Source: UMGS1387 sp045539625 (GTDB lineage Bacteria > Bacillota > Clostridia > Oscillospirales > CAG-382). Taken from it: a DNA stretch of 64,000 nucleotides. A model generated the notes under the pieces. It saw only the letters and a list, made by a program, of their open reading frames with translations, ran no database searches and had not been told where the DNA came from. Location of the stretch: positions 1 through 64,000 of the forward strand of contig JAZQFS010000042.1 in assembly GCA_045539625.1 (NCBI GenBank), in the 5' to 3' direction. The position numbers were made by a program, and so were the translations under genes. Below are positions 51,295 to 58,963 of this stretch, one piece after another (the first letter of the stretch is position 1; every line of letters starts with the position of its first letter).

Positions 51295-51675
51295 TCATTT
51301 TTCTTTGGACTCAAGAAAAATCTTTCTTGTTACAAAATTGTACACAGGCACAATTACCATGGCAAGGAATTTGATTACAAGGTAGTAAATCTTCGTAAAG
51401 CTTACGCCTACCCACAAAATGAATTGGTTAAGGCAAAGTCCACCGATGCTGAGAAGCACAAACAGCACAAATTCACGAAGCTTACTTTGATTTTTGCTTT
51501 TAAACACAAAGCTCATACTTAATATGTAATTAACCACAACAGATGCAGTAAAGGAAAGTGCCGAAGCGACAAGAACGTCAATATGCAAAAGCTCTTTCAG
51601 TGCAACAAGCACCCCTACATCCACAACTGCTGCAATAACGCCCACTACCGCAAACTTTATCAGCTGAAGAATCAC
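51295..51675 (-). CDS. GtrA family membrane protein
   Basis: 126 residues with four membrane helices and GtrA-family features (LIKFAVVGVIAAVVDVGVLV; FTASVVVNYILSMSFVFKSK). GtrA proteins are thought to flip undecaprenyl-phosphate-sugar across the membrane. I chose the GTG at 51675 because GGAGG is 8 bp upstream, immediately after the stop of the GGDEF gene; the longer frame begins with an unsupported TTG inside that gene. It is the second gene of the operon. Confidence 0.83.
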   Translation of the reverse strand: MILQLIKFAVVGVIAAVVDVGVLVALKELLHIDVLVASALSFTASVVVNYILSMSFVFKSKNQSKLREFVLFVLLSIGGLCLNQFILWVGVSFTKIYYLVIKFLAMVIVPVYNFVTRKIFLESKEK

Positions 51676-51689
51676 GTACAAACCCTCCG

Positions 51690-53987
51690 TTATTCTCTTG
51701 CGAATACCCAAAGAGTATCCTTTACATCACCGCTGTTATCATCAAGATTATGTACACTGAGAATTACTGTTTCTCCGTTTACCTTTTTATATGTAATTGA
51801 CACGGCTTTACCGTCAAGCAACTGACGTTTTATTGCATCAATGTTCAGGAAAGTGGAAACTGCACGGTGAAAATCGGGATGTACATAGTCACTGATATAC
51901 TTTTTCAGCACATTTGAAAAGCTTGTATCAGTTTCACCGCAGCCCAGATATGAAGGCATAAGAATTCCCTGTGCACTGTCGGTATCAAGAGACACTCTGT
52001 ATATGCCGTTATAGTGTTCTTTAAGCACGGAAATCATTGTATCAATTTCTCTGATACCTGTCTTCATCTGGCTGAAATTCGTATTTGAATCATCAGAAAC
52101 CGAAGGCTGTTCCTTATTCTGATAGTACAAAGCCTTTGCTTCATACATTCTTATCTCAGCTTCACGAACCATTTCTTCGCAGTTGATATTACAGCTTCTG
52201 AAGGACATACCTATTGCAACAGTATAGCCTTTGGGTTTAAGCTGCTCTACAAAGGTCTCAATATTCTGTTTGACAACGTCATGGGATATTTTCTTTGCAA
52301 ATACAAGAAATTCATCACCGCCCATGCGGTAAATGCTCTGTCCGTAGAACACTTCCTTCAAGGAGTTTGCAATAAAGATAAGCATTTCGTCACCTGCGGC
52401 GTGACCGTACTTATTATTTCTGATATGAAGCTCATTTACGTCAATATAAATGCACGAAAAATCTTCAGGATTTTCTTCATCAAATACAAGAATATCCTTT
52501 TTATAAGCAACCCTGTTCATTGCTCCCGTAAGAGAGTCGGTTGTTGCGGCAAGTTCAGTTTTATTAAGGTGTTTCTTATTATAAATAGCAATTGAGAAGC
52601 ATACTGCAACATCGCCGATAAGCTTTCTTATAAAGATGCTCTTTTTAGGGTTAATTGTACCGAGAATACTTACATGATTATTTTTATCAGAGATAATTGC
52701 AAAGGATATATCTCTGATATCATGCCCGGTAAGAAATTCGTAAAGTTCGGGATTTGTCTTTGCAAGATGTCCGTTAGGGAGAATCTGCATAAAGCCTGTC
52801 ACAAGGCTGTCTGTATGCACATTTGCCGCATATCTGAACAACTCGCCTATTAAATATGTTTTTTCCTCGCCCTTTATCTCTTTTTCCTTTAACGAGGGTT
52901 TGATATAGTTATAGTACTCTCCATCGGTATCGGCGAAAAAGCAGGAACGTGCACTTGAAAATTCCTTTATTCTCTTAAGAGCCGTATTTATATTTTCATG
53001 GTTTTGGTTAATCTCAAGGAGAAGGTGTCTTATTGAAGAAGACTCGGAATTCAACTTTGCCCTTTTCTTTTCATTCTTAAGTATAAGTTCAAGATATACA
53101 GCCATAATGAGAATAATCACTACAAAAACTATCATAACACTATATGAAATCTTATGTGTTTCCTCAAAAACCTGTGTTTCATAACGGGCAAGCATGATTC
53201 CCCAGTCAAAATCTTCAATGGTAGAATAATGGATATACAAATCCTCACCGGTAATGATTGACTTAAATGAAGAAAATCCCTTATCGCCTTGTGCCATAGC
53301 TTCATAAGAATAGTCATCATTATAAACTCTATCCTTAAAGTCTGACAGTTCACCCGGTTTATCATCAAGGGTATCAATAACAAATTTTCCTGTTTCTTTA
53401 TCATATACAAAAAGCTGTGCATTAAGCTCTTTTGCCATAGCATTATACTTTTCGCCTATAACATCAAGCTGAATTACACCGTAAAGAATTCCAACCGTTT
53501 CACCGTTTACTTTAATGGGCACAGCACTTCTGACAATATCTTTATCTGCGCCTGTAAGGTCGGGAATTCTGCCGCTTATATACTCTCCTCTTGCCGCTTC
53601 GTCTTGAAAGGAAATAATACCATTAAGATCAATTTCTCCCTTTTTGGTAACAAAAGTATTATCCGGATTAAGAATACCGATATTTGATATGAGACCTATG
53701 GGCTTGAAGGACTCAAACATAATATTATAGCTTTCCCCGTTAGTATGAAGCTTTGAGGCAAAGTTTGCCATTGTTACAAGATTTTCTCTATCAGACTCCA
53801 GCTGCAGTTCAAGATGATCCTTAATTTGCTTTGTCTGGATGTGGAGCATCTCATAGGCATCATTTTCTGCCTTTATATAAAAAGACGTAACCATTGCCAA
53901 GAAAACGGCACATATCAATACCGTTGTAACAACGGTATAAACAATGTTATTTTGTCTTTGTTTTTTTCTTTCGTAGGTTATTGCCAA
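51690..53987 (-). CDS. dCache-GGDEF diguanylate cyclase with C-terminal PAS-like domain
   Basis: 765 residues. Membrane helices at about 17-38 and 285-306 enclose an extracytoplasmic Cache sensor domain. A GAF-like region (about 325-475) follows, then a GGDEF domain (about 485-645) with TTDSLTGAMNR, YIDVNELHIRNNKYGHAAGD and the intact YRMGGDEFLVF. A PAS-like domain (about 665-765) ends the protein. All synthesis residues are present. The inhibitory RxxD site that normally lies five residues before GGDEF reads FYGQ, so product inhibition through that site is unlikely. It is the first gene of the exopolysaccharide operon. The start is a TTG, the first possible start after a stop in frame, with a weak AGAAG upstream. 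Confidence 0.88.
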   Translation of the reverse strand: MAITYERKKQRQNNIVYTVVTTVLICAVFLAMVTSFYIKAENDAYEMLHIQTKQIKDHLELQLESDRENLVTMANFASKLHTNGESYNIMFESFKPIGLISNIGILNPDNTFVTKKGEIDLNGIISFQDEAARGEYISGRIPDLTGADKDIVRSAVPIKVNGETVGILYGVIQLDVIGEKYNAMAKELNAQLFVYDKETGKFVIDTLDDKPGELSDFKDRVYNDDYSYEAMAQGDKGFSSFKSIITGEDLYIHYSTIEDFDWGIMLARYETQVFEETHKISYSVMIVFVVIILIMAVYLELILKNEKKRAKLNSESSSIRHLLLEINQNHENINTALKRIKEFSSARSCFFADTDGEYYNYIKPSLKEKEIKGEEKTYLIGELFRYAANVHTDSLVTGFMQILPNGHLAKTNPELYEFLTGHDIRDISFAIISDKNNHVSILGTINPKKSIFIRKLIGDVAVCFSIAIYNKKHLNKTELAATTDSLTGAMNRVAYKKDILVFDEENPEDFSCIYIDVNELHIRNNKYGHAAGDEMLIFIANSLKEVFYGQSIYRMGGDEFLVFAKKISHDVVKQNIETFVEQLKPKGYTVAIGMSFRSCNINCEEMVREAEIRMYEAKALYYQNKEQPSVSDDSNTNFSQMKTGIREIDTMISVLKEHYNGIYRVSLDTDSAQGILMPSYLGCGETDTSFSNVLKKYISDYVHPDFHRAVSTFLNIDAIKRQLLDGKAVSITYKKVNGETVILSVHNLDDNSGDVKDTLWVFARE

Positions 53988-54091
53988 CTACATACATCTT
54001 CTTTCATAGGACAGTAATTTTAACATAAAATATCATCCGTCTATACACCATTTAACATCACAAATGTACAGTCCACCTGATTTTATACTCC

Positions 54092-54120
54092 AGTATATCA
54101 TATAATTACAAAAAAATCAA
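54092..54120 (-). promoter_or_regulatory. Promoter of the exopolysaccharide operon
   Basis: Minus strand TTGATT (54120-54115), 17 bp, TATACT (54097-54092), followed by a leader of about 100 nt before the cyclase gene. I saw no c-di-GMP riboswitch in that leader. Positions 54121-54228 contain only A/T-rich sequence without a gene. Confidence 0.7.
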
Positions 54121-54228
54121 TAAACAAAGAACATTTTTTTAATAAACAAACATAAAACAATAGCTATTTTTACCGTTTTTTTACAAGTTTTGAAAGGACA
54201 CTATAAAAGGGTGGATCTTATACAATGA

Positions 54229-54255
54229 CAAAAGAAAAGGACGGAATATCCGCCC
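54229..54255 (-). terminator. Terminator between the integrase remnant and the exopolysaccharide promoter
   Basis: GGACGGA (54239-54245) pairs with TCCGCCC (54249-54255) including a G-U pair, with TTTTCTTTT following on the minus strand. Confidence 0.65.
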
Positions 54256-54301
54256 AAAGTACTTTATTTACTTGTACAAATCTGATTGATTTTATCCTGC
54301 A

Positions 54302-54415
54302 TTAATGTCTTATAGTTCCATCTCTTAAATTTCTCTGTCTGCAGTACTCCAGATACTTATCGCAACCTTCTTTGAAAGTAAGCGTTGCACCTTTCGCCAT
54401 CTTAATCTTTTTCAT
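54302..54415 (-). pseudogene. Integrase N-terminal remnant, copy 2 (37 codons)
   Basis: ATG after AAGGAG; reads MKKIKMAKGATLTFKEGCDK, then YLEYCRQRNLRDGTIRH and a TAA. It is the N-terminal start of a phage-type tyrosine recombinase with no catalytic part. The related longer remnant at 29866-30075 follows the same terminator. The good ribosome site means a short peptide could still be made, but its identity as an integrase fragment is clear. Confidence 0.65.
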
Positions 54416-54437
54416 CGAAAAATTCTCCTTATATGCG

Positions 54438-54488
54438 AAAAAATATTGGACACATCACCGTGCAAAAATACACAAATGATGTGTCCAA
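54438..54488 (-). terminator. Terminator of the GGGtGRT gene
   Basis: TTGGACACATCA (54446-54457) pairs perfectly with TGATGTGTCCAA (54477-54488), a 12-bp stem, with TATTTTTT following on the minus strand. Sequence 54489-54576 holds no gene. Confidence 0.82.
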
Positions 54489-54576
54489 CTCTTTTATTAT
54501 TAAATTTCAGTAATCGGATTTTTTCGATGCTTTAAGGAAATTTCAAAAAGTTCCAAAAGCCTTGAAAATCAAGGAA

Positions 54577-55575
54577 TTACTTGCTTGCTTCTTCAACAGC
54601 AACAGCCACAGCAACTGTAGCACCAACCATGGGGTTGTTGCCCATGCCGATGAGACCCATCATTTCTACGTGAGCAGGAACTGAGGAAGAACCTGCGAAC
54701 TGAGCGTCGCCGTGCATTCTACCCATAGTATCTGTCATACCGTAGGAAGCAGGACCTGCAGCCATGTTATCGGGGTGAAGTGTACGTCCTGTACCGCCGC
54801 CTGATGCAACGGAGAAGTACTGCTTACCGTTTTCTGTACACCACTTCTTGTAGGTACCTGCAACGGGGTGCTGGAATCTTGTGGGGTTGGTGGAGTTACC
54901 TGTGATGGATACACCAACGTTTTCAAGTCTCATGATTGCAACGCCTTCGGGAACGCTGTCAGCACCGTAGCACTTAACGTCAGCTCTGGGACCCTTGGAG
55001 TAAGGAGTTTCAGAAATAACTGTAACTTCTTCTGTAGCAGGATCGAACTGTGTCTTAACATAGGTAAAGCCGTTGATTCTGGAAATGATGAATGCAGCGT
55101 CCTTGCCGAGACCGTTAAGAATAACCTTAAGAGGCTTTGTTCTTACCTTGTTTGCGTTGAGAGCGATTTTGATAGCGCCTTCAGCAGCAGCAAAGGATTC
55201 GTGACCTGCCAGGAAGCAGAAGCACTCTGTTTCTTCGGAGAGAAGCATCTTACCGAGGTTACCGTGACCGAGACCAACCTTTCTGTTTTCTGCAACGGAA
55301 CCGTTAATACAGAAAGCCTGAAGACCGATACCGATAGCAGCAGCAGCGTCAGCAGCCTTTGTGCAACCCTTCTTGATTGCGATAGCTGCACCTACTGTGT
55401 ATGCCCAAACTGCGTTTTCGAAGCAGATAGGCTGTGTTTCTCTTACGATTTTGTCGCAGTCGATGCCCTTTGCAAGGGTGATTTCCTTACATTCTTCAAC
55501 GGACTTAATGCCGTATTCAGCAAGAACTGCATTGATTTTGTCAATTCTTCTTTCGTAGCTTTCAAATAATGCCAT
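54577..55575 (-). CDS. GGGtGRT family protein
   Basis: 332 residues containing the signature SGGGTGRTLHPDNMAAGPAS near residue 260 and ending in a hydrophobic TVAVAVAVEEASK. The family (PF14057) is named for this motif and is of unknown function. In Clostridia it is typically encoded next to a NifU-like scaffold protein, as it is here (22-bp gap). Other features are GLGHGNLGKMLLSEETECFC near residue 100 and several conserved cysteines. The start follows AAGGAGG. Codon use is strongly biased (high GCA/GAA), suggesting high expression. The last 73 codons are duplicated in the chimera at 30232-30590. Confidence 0.9.
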   Translation of the reverse strand: MALFESYERRIDKINAVLAEYGIKSVEECKEITLAKGIDCDKIVRETQPICFENAVWAYTVGAAIAIKKGCTKAADAAAAIGIGLQAFCINGSVAENRKVGLGHGNLGKMLLSEETECFCFLAGHESFAAAEGAIKIALNANKVRTKPLKVILNGLGKDAAFIISRINGFTYVKTQFDPATEEVTVISETPYSKGPRADVKCYGADSVPEGVAIMRLENVGVSITGNSTNPTRFQHPVAGTYKKWCTENGKQYFSVASGGGTGRTLHPDNMAAGPASYGMTDTMGRMHGDAQFAGSSSVPAHVEMMGLIGMGNNPMVGATVAVAVAVEEASK

Positions 55576-55597
55576 TGTATTTTTCCTCCTTCACTTA

Positions 55598-56290
55598 TTA
55601 TTCATGACGGGGATCAATGTACTTTGCAGCATCATTGAATCTACCGTAATTGCCCTTAGCCTTTTCGTATGCGGTGTTGGGATCGTCGCCCTTCTTGATG
55701 AAGTCTGTCATCTTGGCGAGGGATACGAATTCGTAACCGATAACCTGATCGTCTTCGTCAAGAGCCATTCTTGTTACATAGCCTTCAGCCATTTCAAGGT
55801 ATCTTACGCCCTTAGCCTTTGTGCCGTACATTGTACCAACCTGGCTTCTGAGGCCCTTACCAAGGTCTTCAAGACCTGCGCCTACTGTAAGACCGTCTTC
55901 AGAGAATGCGGACTGTGAACGTCCGTAAACGATCTGGAGGAAAAGCTCACGCATTGCTGTATTGATCGCATCGCAAACAAGGTCAGTGTTGAGAGCTTCG
56001 AGGATTGTCTTGCCCTGGAGAATTTCTGCTGCCATAGCTGCAGAGTGTGTCATACCGGAGCAACCGATTGTTTCAACGAGAGCTTCTTCGATAACGCCGT
56101 TCTTAACGTTAAGAGAAAGCTTACATGCGCCCTGCTGAGGAGCACACCAGCCGATACCGTGTGTAAAACCGGAAATGTCGGCGATTTCTTTAGCCTGTAC
56201 CCACTTACCTTCTTCGGGAATGGGAGCGGGACCGTGGTTGGGACCCTTGGCTACACAGCACATATTGTTTACTTCAGATGTGTAATTCAT
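55598..56290 (-). CDS. NifU/IscU-like iron-sulfur scaffold family protein
   Basis: 230 residues with conserved cysteines in NNMCCVAKG, GWCAPQQGACKL and the IscU-like ETIGCSGMTHSAAMAAEILQ, where a cysteine precedes a helix rich in small residues. The family provides a platform for Fe-S cluster assembly; this longer clostridial type is usually paired with a GGGtGRT protein. The frame extends to 56356, but AAAGGAAG lies 7 bp ahead of the ATG at 56290, which I take as the start. The pair may form a dedicated Fe-S protein module, but no partner enzyme is known. Confidence 0.85.
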   Translation of the reverse strand: MNYTSEVNNMCCVAKGPNHGPAPIPEEGKWVQAKEIADISGFTHGIGWCAPQQGACKLSLNVKNGVIEEALVETIGCSGMTHSAAMAAEILQGKTILEALNTDLVCDAINTAMRELFLQIVYGRSQSAFSEDGLTVGAGLEDLGKGLRSQVGTMYGTKAKGVRYLEMAEGYVTRMALDEDDQVIGYEFVSLAKMTDFIKKGDDPNTAYEKAKGNYGRFNDAAKYIDPRHE

Positions 56291-56350
56291 GTGTATACTT
56301 CCTTTCTGATTTTTCATGTATTTCAATTTTATTGAAAACAAATTCTTTGC

Positions 56351-56443
56351 TGACAATTCGTGAATTGTCCCTACATTTTTTGTTTCGCAATATCATGCGA
56401 CTGTCAACCCAAGAAACGGGACGTCGAGGACGCCGTACCCTAC
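56351..56443. repeat. Intergenic palindromic repeat abutting pduL
   Basis: GACAATTC-GT-GAATTGTC (56352-56369) and a GC-rich unit CGGGACGTCGAGGACGCCGTACCC (as two parts, 56417-56440) lie between the NifU-like and PduL genes. The outer GTAGGG supplies the TAG stop of the PduL gene. The GC-rich part contrasts with its surroundings and looks like a dispersed repeat that has inserted at the gene end. It may also act as a terminator or processing site. Confidence 0.5.
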
Positions 56444-57012
56444 TTAATGATTTCGCCCATCATGCCGGGTGTGCAGCAAGCAGCGTTGGATTCGTCTGTA
56501 TCGATGTGCATTGCGGGAGCAAACTTTTCGCTTACTCTTACTACAACGTCGCCGAATACAAGGCTTCTGCCTTGGGATTCAACCTTAACGGAAACAACTT
56601 CCTTATCTGCAACTCCCCATTTTGCAGCAACATCGGGTGTTGTGTGAATGTGACGCTTTGCAGCGATAACGCCTTCGGAAAGCTCTACCTCGCCGCAAGG
56701 ACCAACCAGCTTACAAGCTCCTGAGCCTGCAATGTCGCCTGATTCTCTGATTGGAGCATTTACGCCGATGCTTCTTGCATCTGTGAGAGAAATTTCAACC
56801 TGTGATGCAGGTCTTGCAGGACCGAGAATGCTGACGCCTGCCAGCTCCTTCTTGGAACCTACTACCGTTACTCTTTCTTCGCAAGCGAACTGACCGGGCT
56901 GTGACAAATCCTTCTTATGTGTAAGTTCGTGTCCCTTACCGAAAAGAATTTCGATGTGCTCGGCTGTGAGATGTACGTGTCTTGCTGATGTTTCAACTAA
57001 AACCTGTGCCAT
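56440..57012 (-). CDS. pduL: PduL-type phosphate acyltransferase (phosphotransacylase)
   Basis: 190 residues with the zinc-binding histidine motifs of PduL: SARHVHLTAEHI near residue 9, KRHIHTTPDVA near 120 and AMHIDTDESNAA near 167. PduL converts acyl-CoA and phosphate to acyl phosphate and CoA, which with an acetate kinase yields ATP. Many clostridia use it as the housekeeping phosphotransacetylase. It has no N-terminal encapsulation peptide, so a free cytoplasmic form is expected. The start follows AAAGGAG. It lies 38 bp after the ASRT-type gene under the promoter at 57482-57510. Confidence 0.92.
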   Translation of the reverse strand: MAQVLVETSARHVHLTAEHIEILFGKGHELTHKKDLSQPGQFACEERVTVVGSKKELAGVSILGPARPASQVEISLTDARSIGVNAPIRESGDIAGSGACKLVGPCGEVELSEGVIAAKRHIHTTPDVAAKWGVADKEVVSVKVESQGRSLVFGDVVVRVSEKFAPAMHIDTDESNAACCTPGMMGEIIK

Positions 57013-57049
57013 TTTTCTGACTCCTTTAATATATGTTATTTATTTTTTA

Positions 57050-57427
57050 TTATTCAACAGGGTATGCAATGGTTGTCATAAGTGCCATTTCAACTGCGCT
57101 TGTATCAAGTCTTGAATACTGTACAACAAGCTCGGTGTTTGATTCAACGAGAATTGCATAGGGTACGTCTCTTGCTATCTTTTCGCCGTGCTTTGACACC
57201 ATTTTATCAAGTCTGATATGATGTGTTCTGCCTGCCTTACACTGGCTTACAAATTCGCCCTCAATCTTATCTCTGTCCTCATAGAAAAGAGTAAGGTTAA
57301 TTTCTGCATCAACGTCGCTTGTATTGATAACGCATATAGCCTCGTGGCTTACGTTCTCATTCTTTGAAACGGAGTTGAGGAAGCAGTCAGGTATAAGCCA
57401 TGTCTTTTTTCCGTATGTTTTGCCCAT
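57050..57427 (-). CDS. ASRT family protein (sensory rhodopsin transducer-like)
   Basis: 125 residues with the full fold pattern of the Anabaena sensory rhodopsin transducer family (PF07100): KKTWLIPDCFL, SHEAICVINTSDVDAEINLT, FYEDRDKIEG, GRTHHIRLD, DVPYAILVESNTELVVQYSR and LDTSAVEMALMTTIAYP. The family forms small tetrameric beta proteins. In bacteria without rhodopsin, as appears to be the case here, its role is unknown; a sugar- or metabolite-binding function has been suggested. GAGAGG with 8-bp spacing supports the ATG at 57427. It is first in an operon with the phosphotransacylase gene. Confidence 0.88.
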   Translation of the reverse strand: MGKTYGKKTWLIPDCFLNSVSKNENVSHEAICVINTSDVDAEINLTLFYEDRDKIEGEFVSQCKAGRTHHIRLDKMVSKHGEKIARDVPYAILVESNTELVVQYSRLDTSAVEMALMTTIAYPVE

Positions 57428-57481
57428 TTGTGTCACCTCTCGAAATAATTGTTAAAGATTGACATTTTTTCAACAATTTAC

Positions 57482-57510
57482 ATTATAGCACGTAATAATC
57501 AAAAAATCAA
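57482..57510 (-). promoter_or_regulatory. Promoter of the ASRT/PduL operon
   Basis: Minus strand TTGATT (57510-57505), 17 bp, TATAAT (57487-57482). In the leader an inverted repeat AATTGTT...AACAATT (57449-57477) may be regulatory. Positions 57511-57649 show no gene. Confidence 0.75.
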
Positions 57511-57649
57511 GTGTTTTTTTGCTGTTTTGACACTTTCATACCAATCGCACAAAACGGCGGTGTTTTTGCCTTTATGTTTTTTTCGATTTATGCATTGAAG
57601 CACACTTTTACCGCGGACGTTTCCACTGCACACTCCCCTGCTCCATAAC

Positions 57650-57671
57650 AAAAAAATCCGCTGTTTGCGGA
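57650..57671 (-). terminator. Terminator of the two-component/membrane-protein operon
   Basis: TCCGC (57657-57661) pairs with GCGGA (57667-57671), and TTTTTTT follows on the minus strand. Confidence 0.7.
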
Positions 57672-57690
57672 CTTTTTCATCATCAGTTCA

Positions 57691-58068
57691 TTATTTTAAC
57701 AGCTCGTCTGTCAGGCGCATTATTTCAGGTGCCGCCTTTTTTCTTTCACGGGCAAGTGTTTTATTATACAAGGGATACGCAAGAATTACAAGCACAATTC
57801 CGATCATTCCCACTGCAACGCCGGGTGCAAACAGGCTGTTCTGCCACACAAGACAACAGCTCATTCCAAGCCCCAAAGCAAGTATTCCCACAATACCTGC
57901 CGCAAGAGAAAATGCCGTCGCCTTCCCGTAAACAGCCGAGTCAAGCATTTTCAGCCTCTGAAGCTTATCCTCCTCTTGGGGAATGTACTTTTTTCGTATA
58001 CTTTTTATTTCCTCCTGCTGTTTTGCACTGTAAGTATAGTTAAATGAGTTATTTACATTATTCTCCAT
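57691..58068 (-). CDS. Small membrane protein with two helices
   Basis: 125 residues: a charged N-terminus with IKSIRKKYIPQEEDKLQRLK, two hydrophobic helices (about 51-73 and 80-98) and a basic tail. It resembles the product of 61095-61460 in layout (KLxxLxxLD before the first helix, GIVG in the second, YPLYNK/YPVYKK after it, and a closing DELLK/DEIMKG), so the two are paralogues. It overlaps the preceding gene by 11 bp and ends the two-component operon. I do not recognise a function; it may be an accessory or target of the signalling system. Confidence 0.72.
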   Translation of the reverse strand: MENNVNNSFNYTYSAKQQEEIKSIRKKYIPQEEDKLQRLKMLDSAVYGKATAFSLAAGIVGILALGLGMSCCLVWQNSLFAPGVAVGMIGIVLVILAYPLYNKTLARERKKAAPEIMRLTDELLK

Positions 58069-58963
58069 TATTCGGTCTTCTCCTCTGATTTTTTATAAGC
58101 CTTATTTTTCTGTTACTGTTGACTATCATATAAACTGCCGTCACTATTAAAAATACCGATACTGCGCCGCCGCTTAATGACAGGAACACAAGCCGTGTTT
58201 TATCTGTCAGCGTTTCACCGCCAAAGGCTGTAAGCATGGTGCTTTCAAGAGTGAGCATTGAAACACAGGCGTTTGCAAGGCTTATTGCCTTTGATGCCGA
58301 AAACACGGGGCTGTTATACTTTCTGTATCTTACAATATTCACGGTTGCCGCCGTAAACGATGTGAAGGTATATGCCGCCATGGCTATTGCGGTAATCTGA
58401 TGGTGGTTAAAGGTTCTGTTCCAATACACCATAAAGAAAACCACCGCCGACAAAATAACGTTCAGAAACAGAAATACAACAGCACACATACGGTATTTCA
58501 CAAGCTCTTTATACATTCTTTGTCCCGGTTTATACTTTCTTGAATGACAGGCAAGAAAAAACCTCATTACCGCAAGCAGAATGTAATACACCGACAGCGA
58601 CAAAAACCAAAAGCTTTTATGGCGCAAGCCCAGCACCAGATGCATAAGAGCATACGCCGTATTCCATACAAAAGTTCCGTACAGCGATATTATCACACGC
58701 ACTCTCGGGTCTGAAAAGTATATTTTTGCATATTTATTATTGCTTTTAAAGCTTGCGAAAAAGCGTATTATCTCAGGTATCCTTATGCACCACACAACAA
58801 GTGTATAAAAAGATGTGGCATAAGAAACAGCCGCCGCAATGGATTTTGCGCCGAATTTTACCGAGGTATACGCCGTCAAGGCTGCGGATATTACAAGCAA
58901 CGGCACCAAAGCTTTTGTGTTCGGGTAAAGCAGAAGCTTAAGTATTTTCACTGTTTTTTTCAT
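58058..58963 (-). CDS. Polytopic membrane protein of unknown function in a two-component operon
   Basis: 301 residues with about eight hydrophobic helices and basic connecting loops (FASFKSNNKYAKIYF, ACHSRKYKPGQRMYKELVKY, RYRKYNSPVF). The start is the ATG at 58963 after AGAGG; the frame open to 59023 lies inside the kinase gene. It overlaps the histidine kinase gene by 26 bp and the next gene by 11 bp, which points to co-translation. No family motif was recognised. It is probably a sensor accessory or transporter-like target of the two-component system. Confidence 0.75.
   Translation of the reverse strand: MKKTVKILKLLLYPNTKALVPLLVISAALTAYTSVKFGAKSIAAAVSYATSFYTLVVWCIRIPEIIRFFASFKSNNKYAKIYFSDPRVRVIISLYGTFVWNTAYALMHLVLGLRHKSFWFLSLSVYYILLAVMRFFLACHSRKYKPGQRMYKELVKYRMCAVVFLFLNVILSAVVFFMVYWNRTFNHHQITAIAMAAYTFTSFTAATVNIVRYRKYNSPVFSASKAISLANACVSMLTLESTMLTAFGGETLTDKTRLVFLSLSGGAVSVFLIVTAVYMIVNSNRKIRLIKNQRRRPNNGE

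Noticed and set aside
53988..54091. c-di-GMP riboswitch in the leader of the exopolysaccharide operon
   Set aside because: No GEMM-type conserved core or paired helices could be found in the 100-nt leader.
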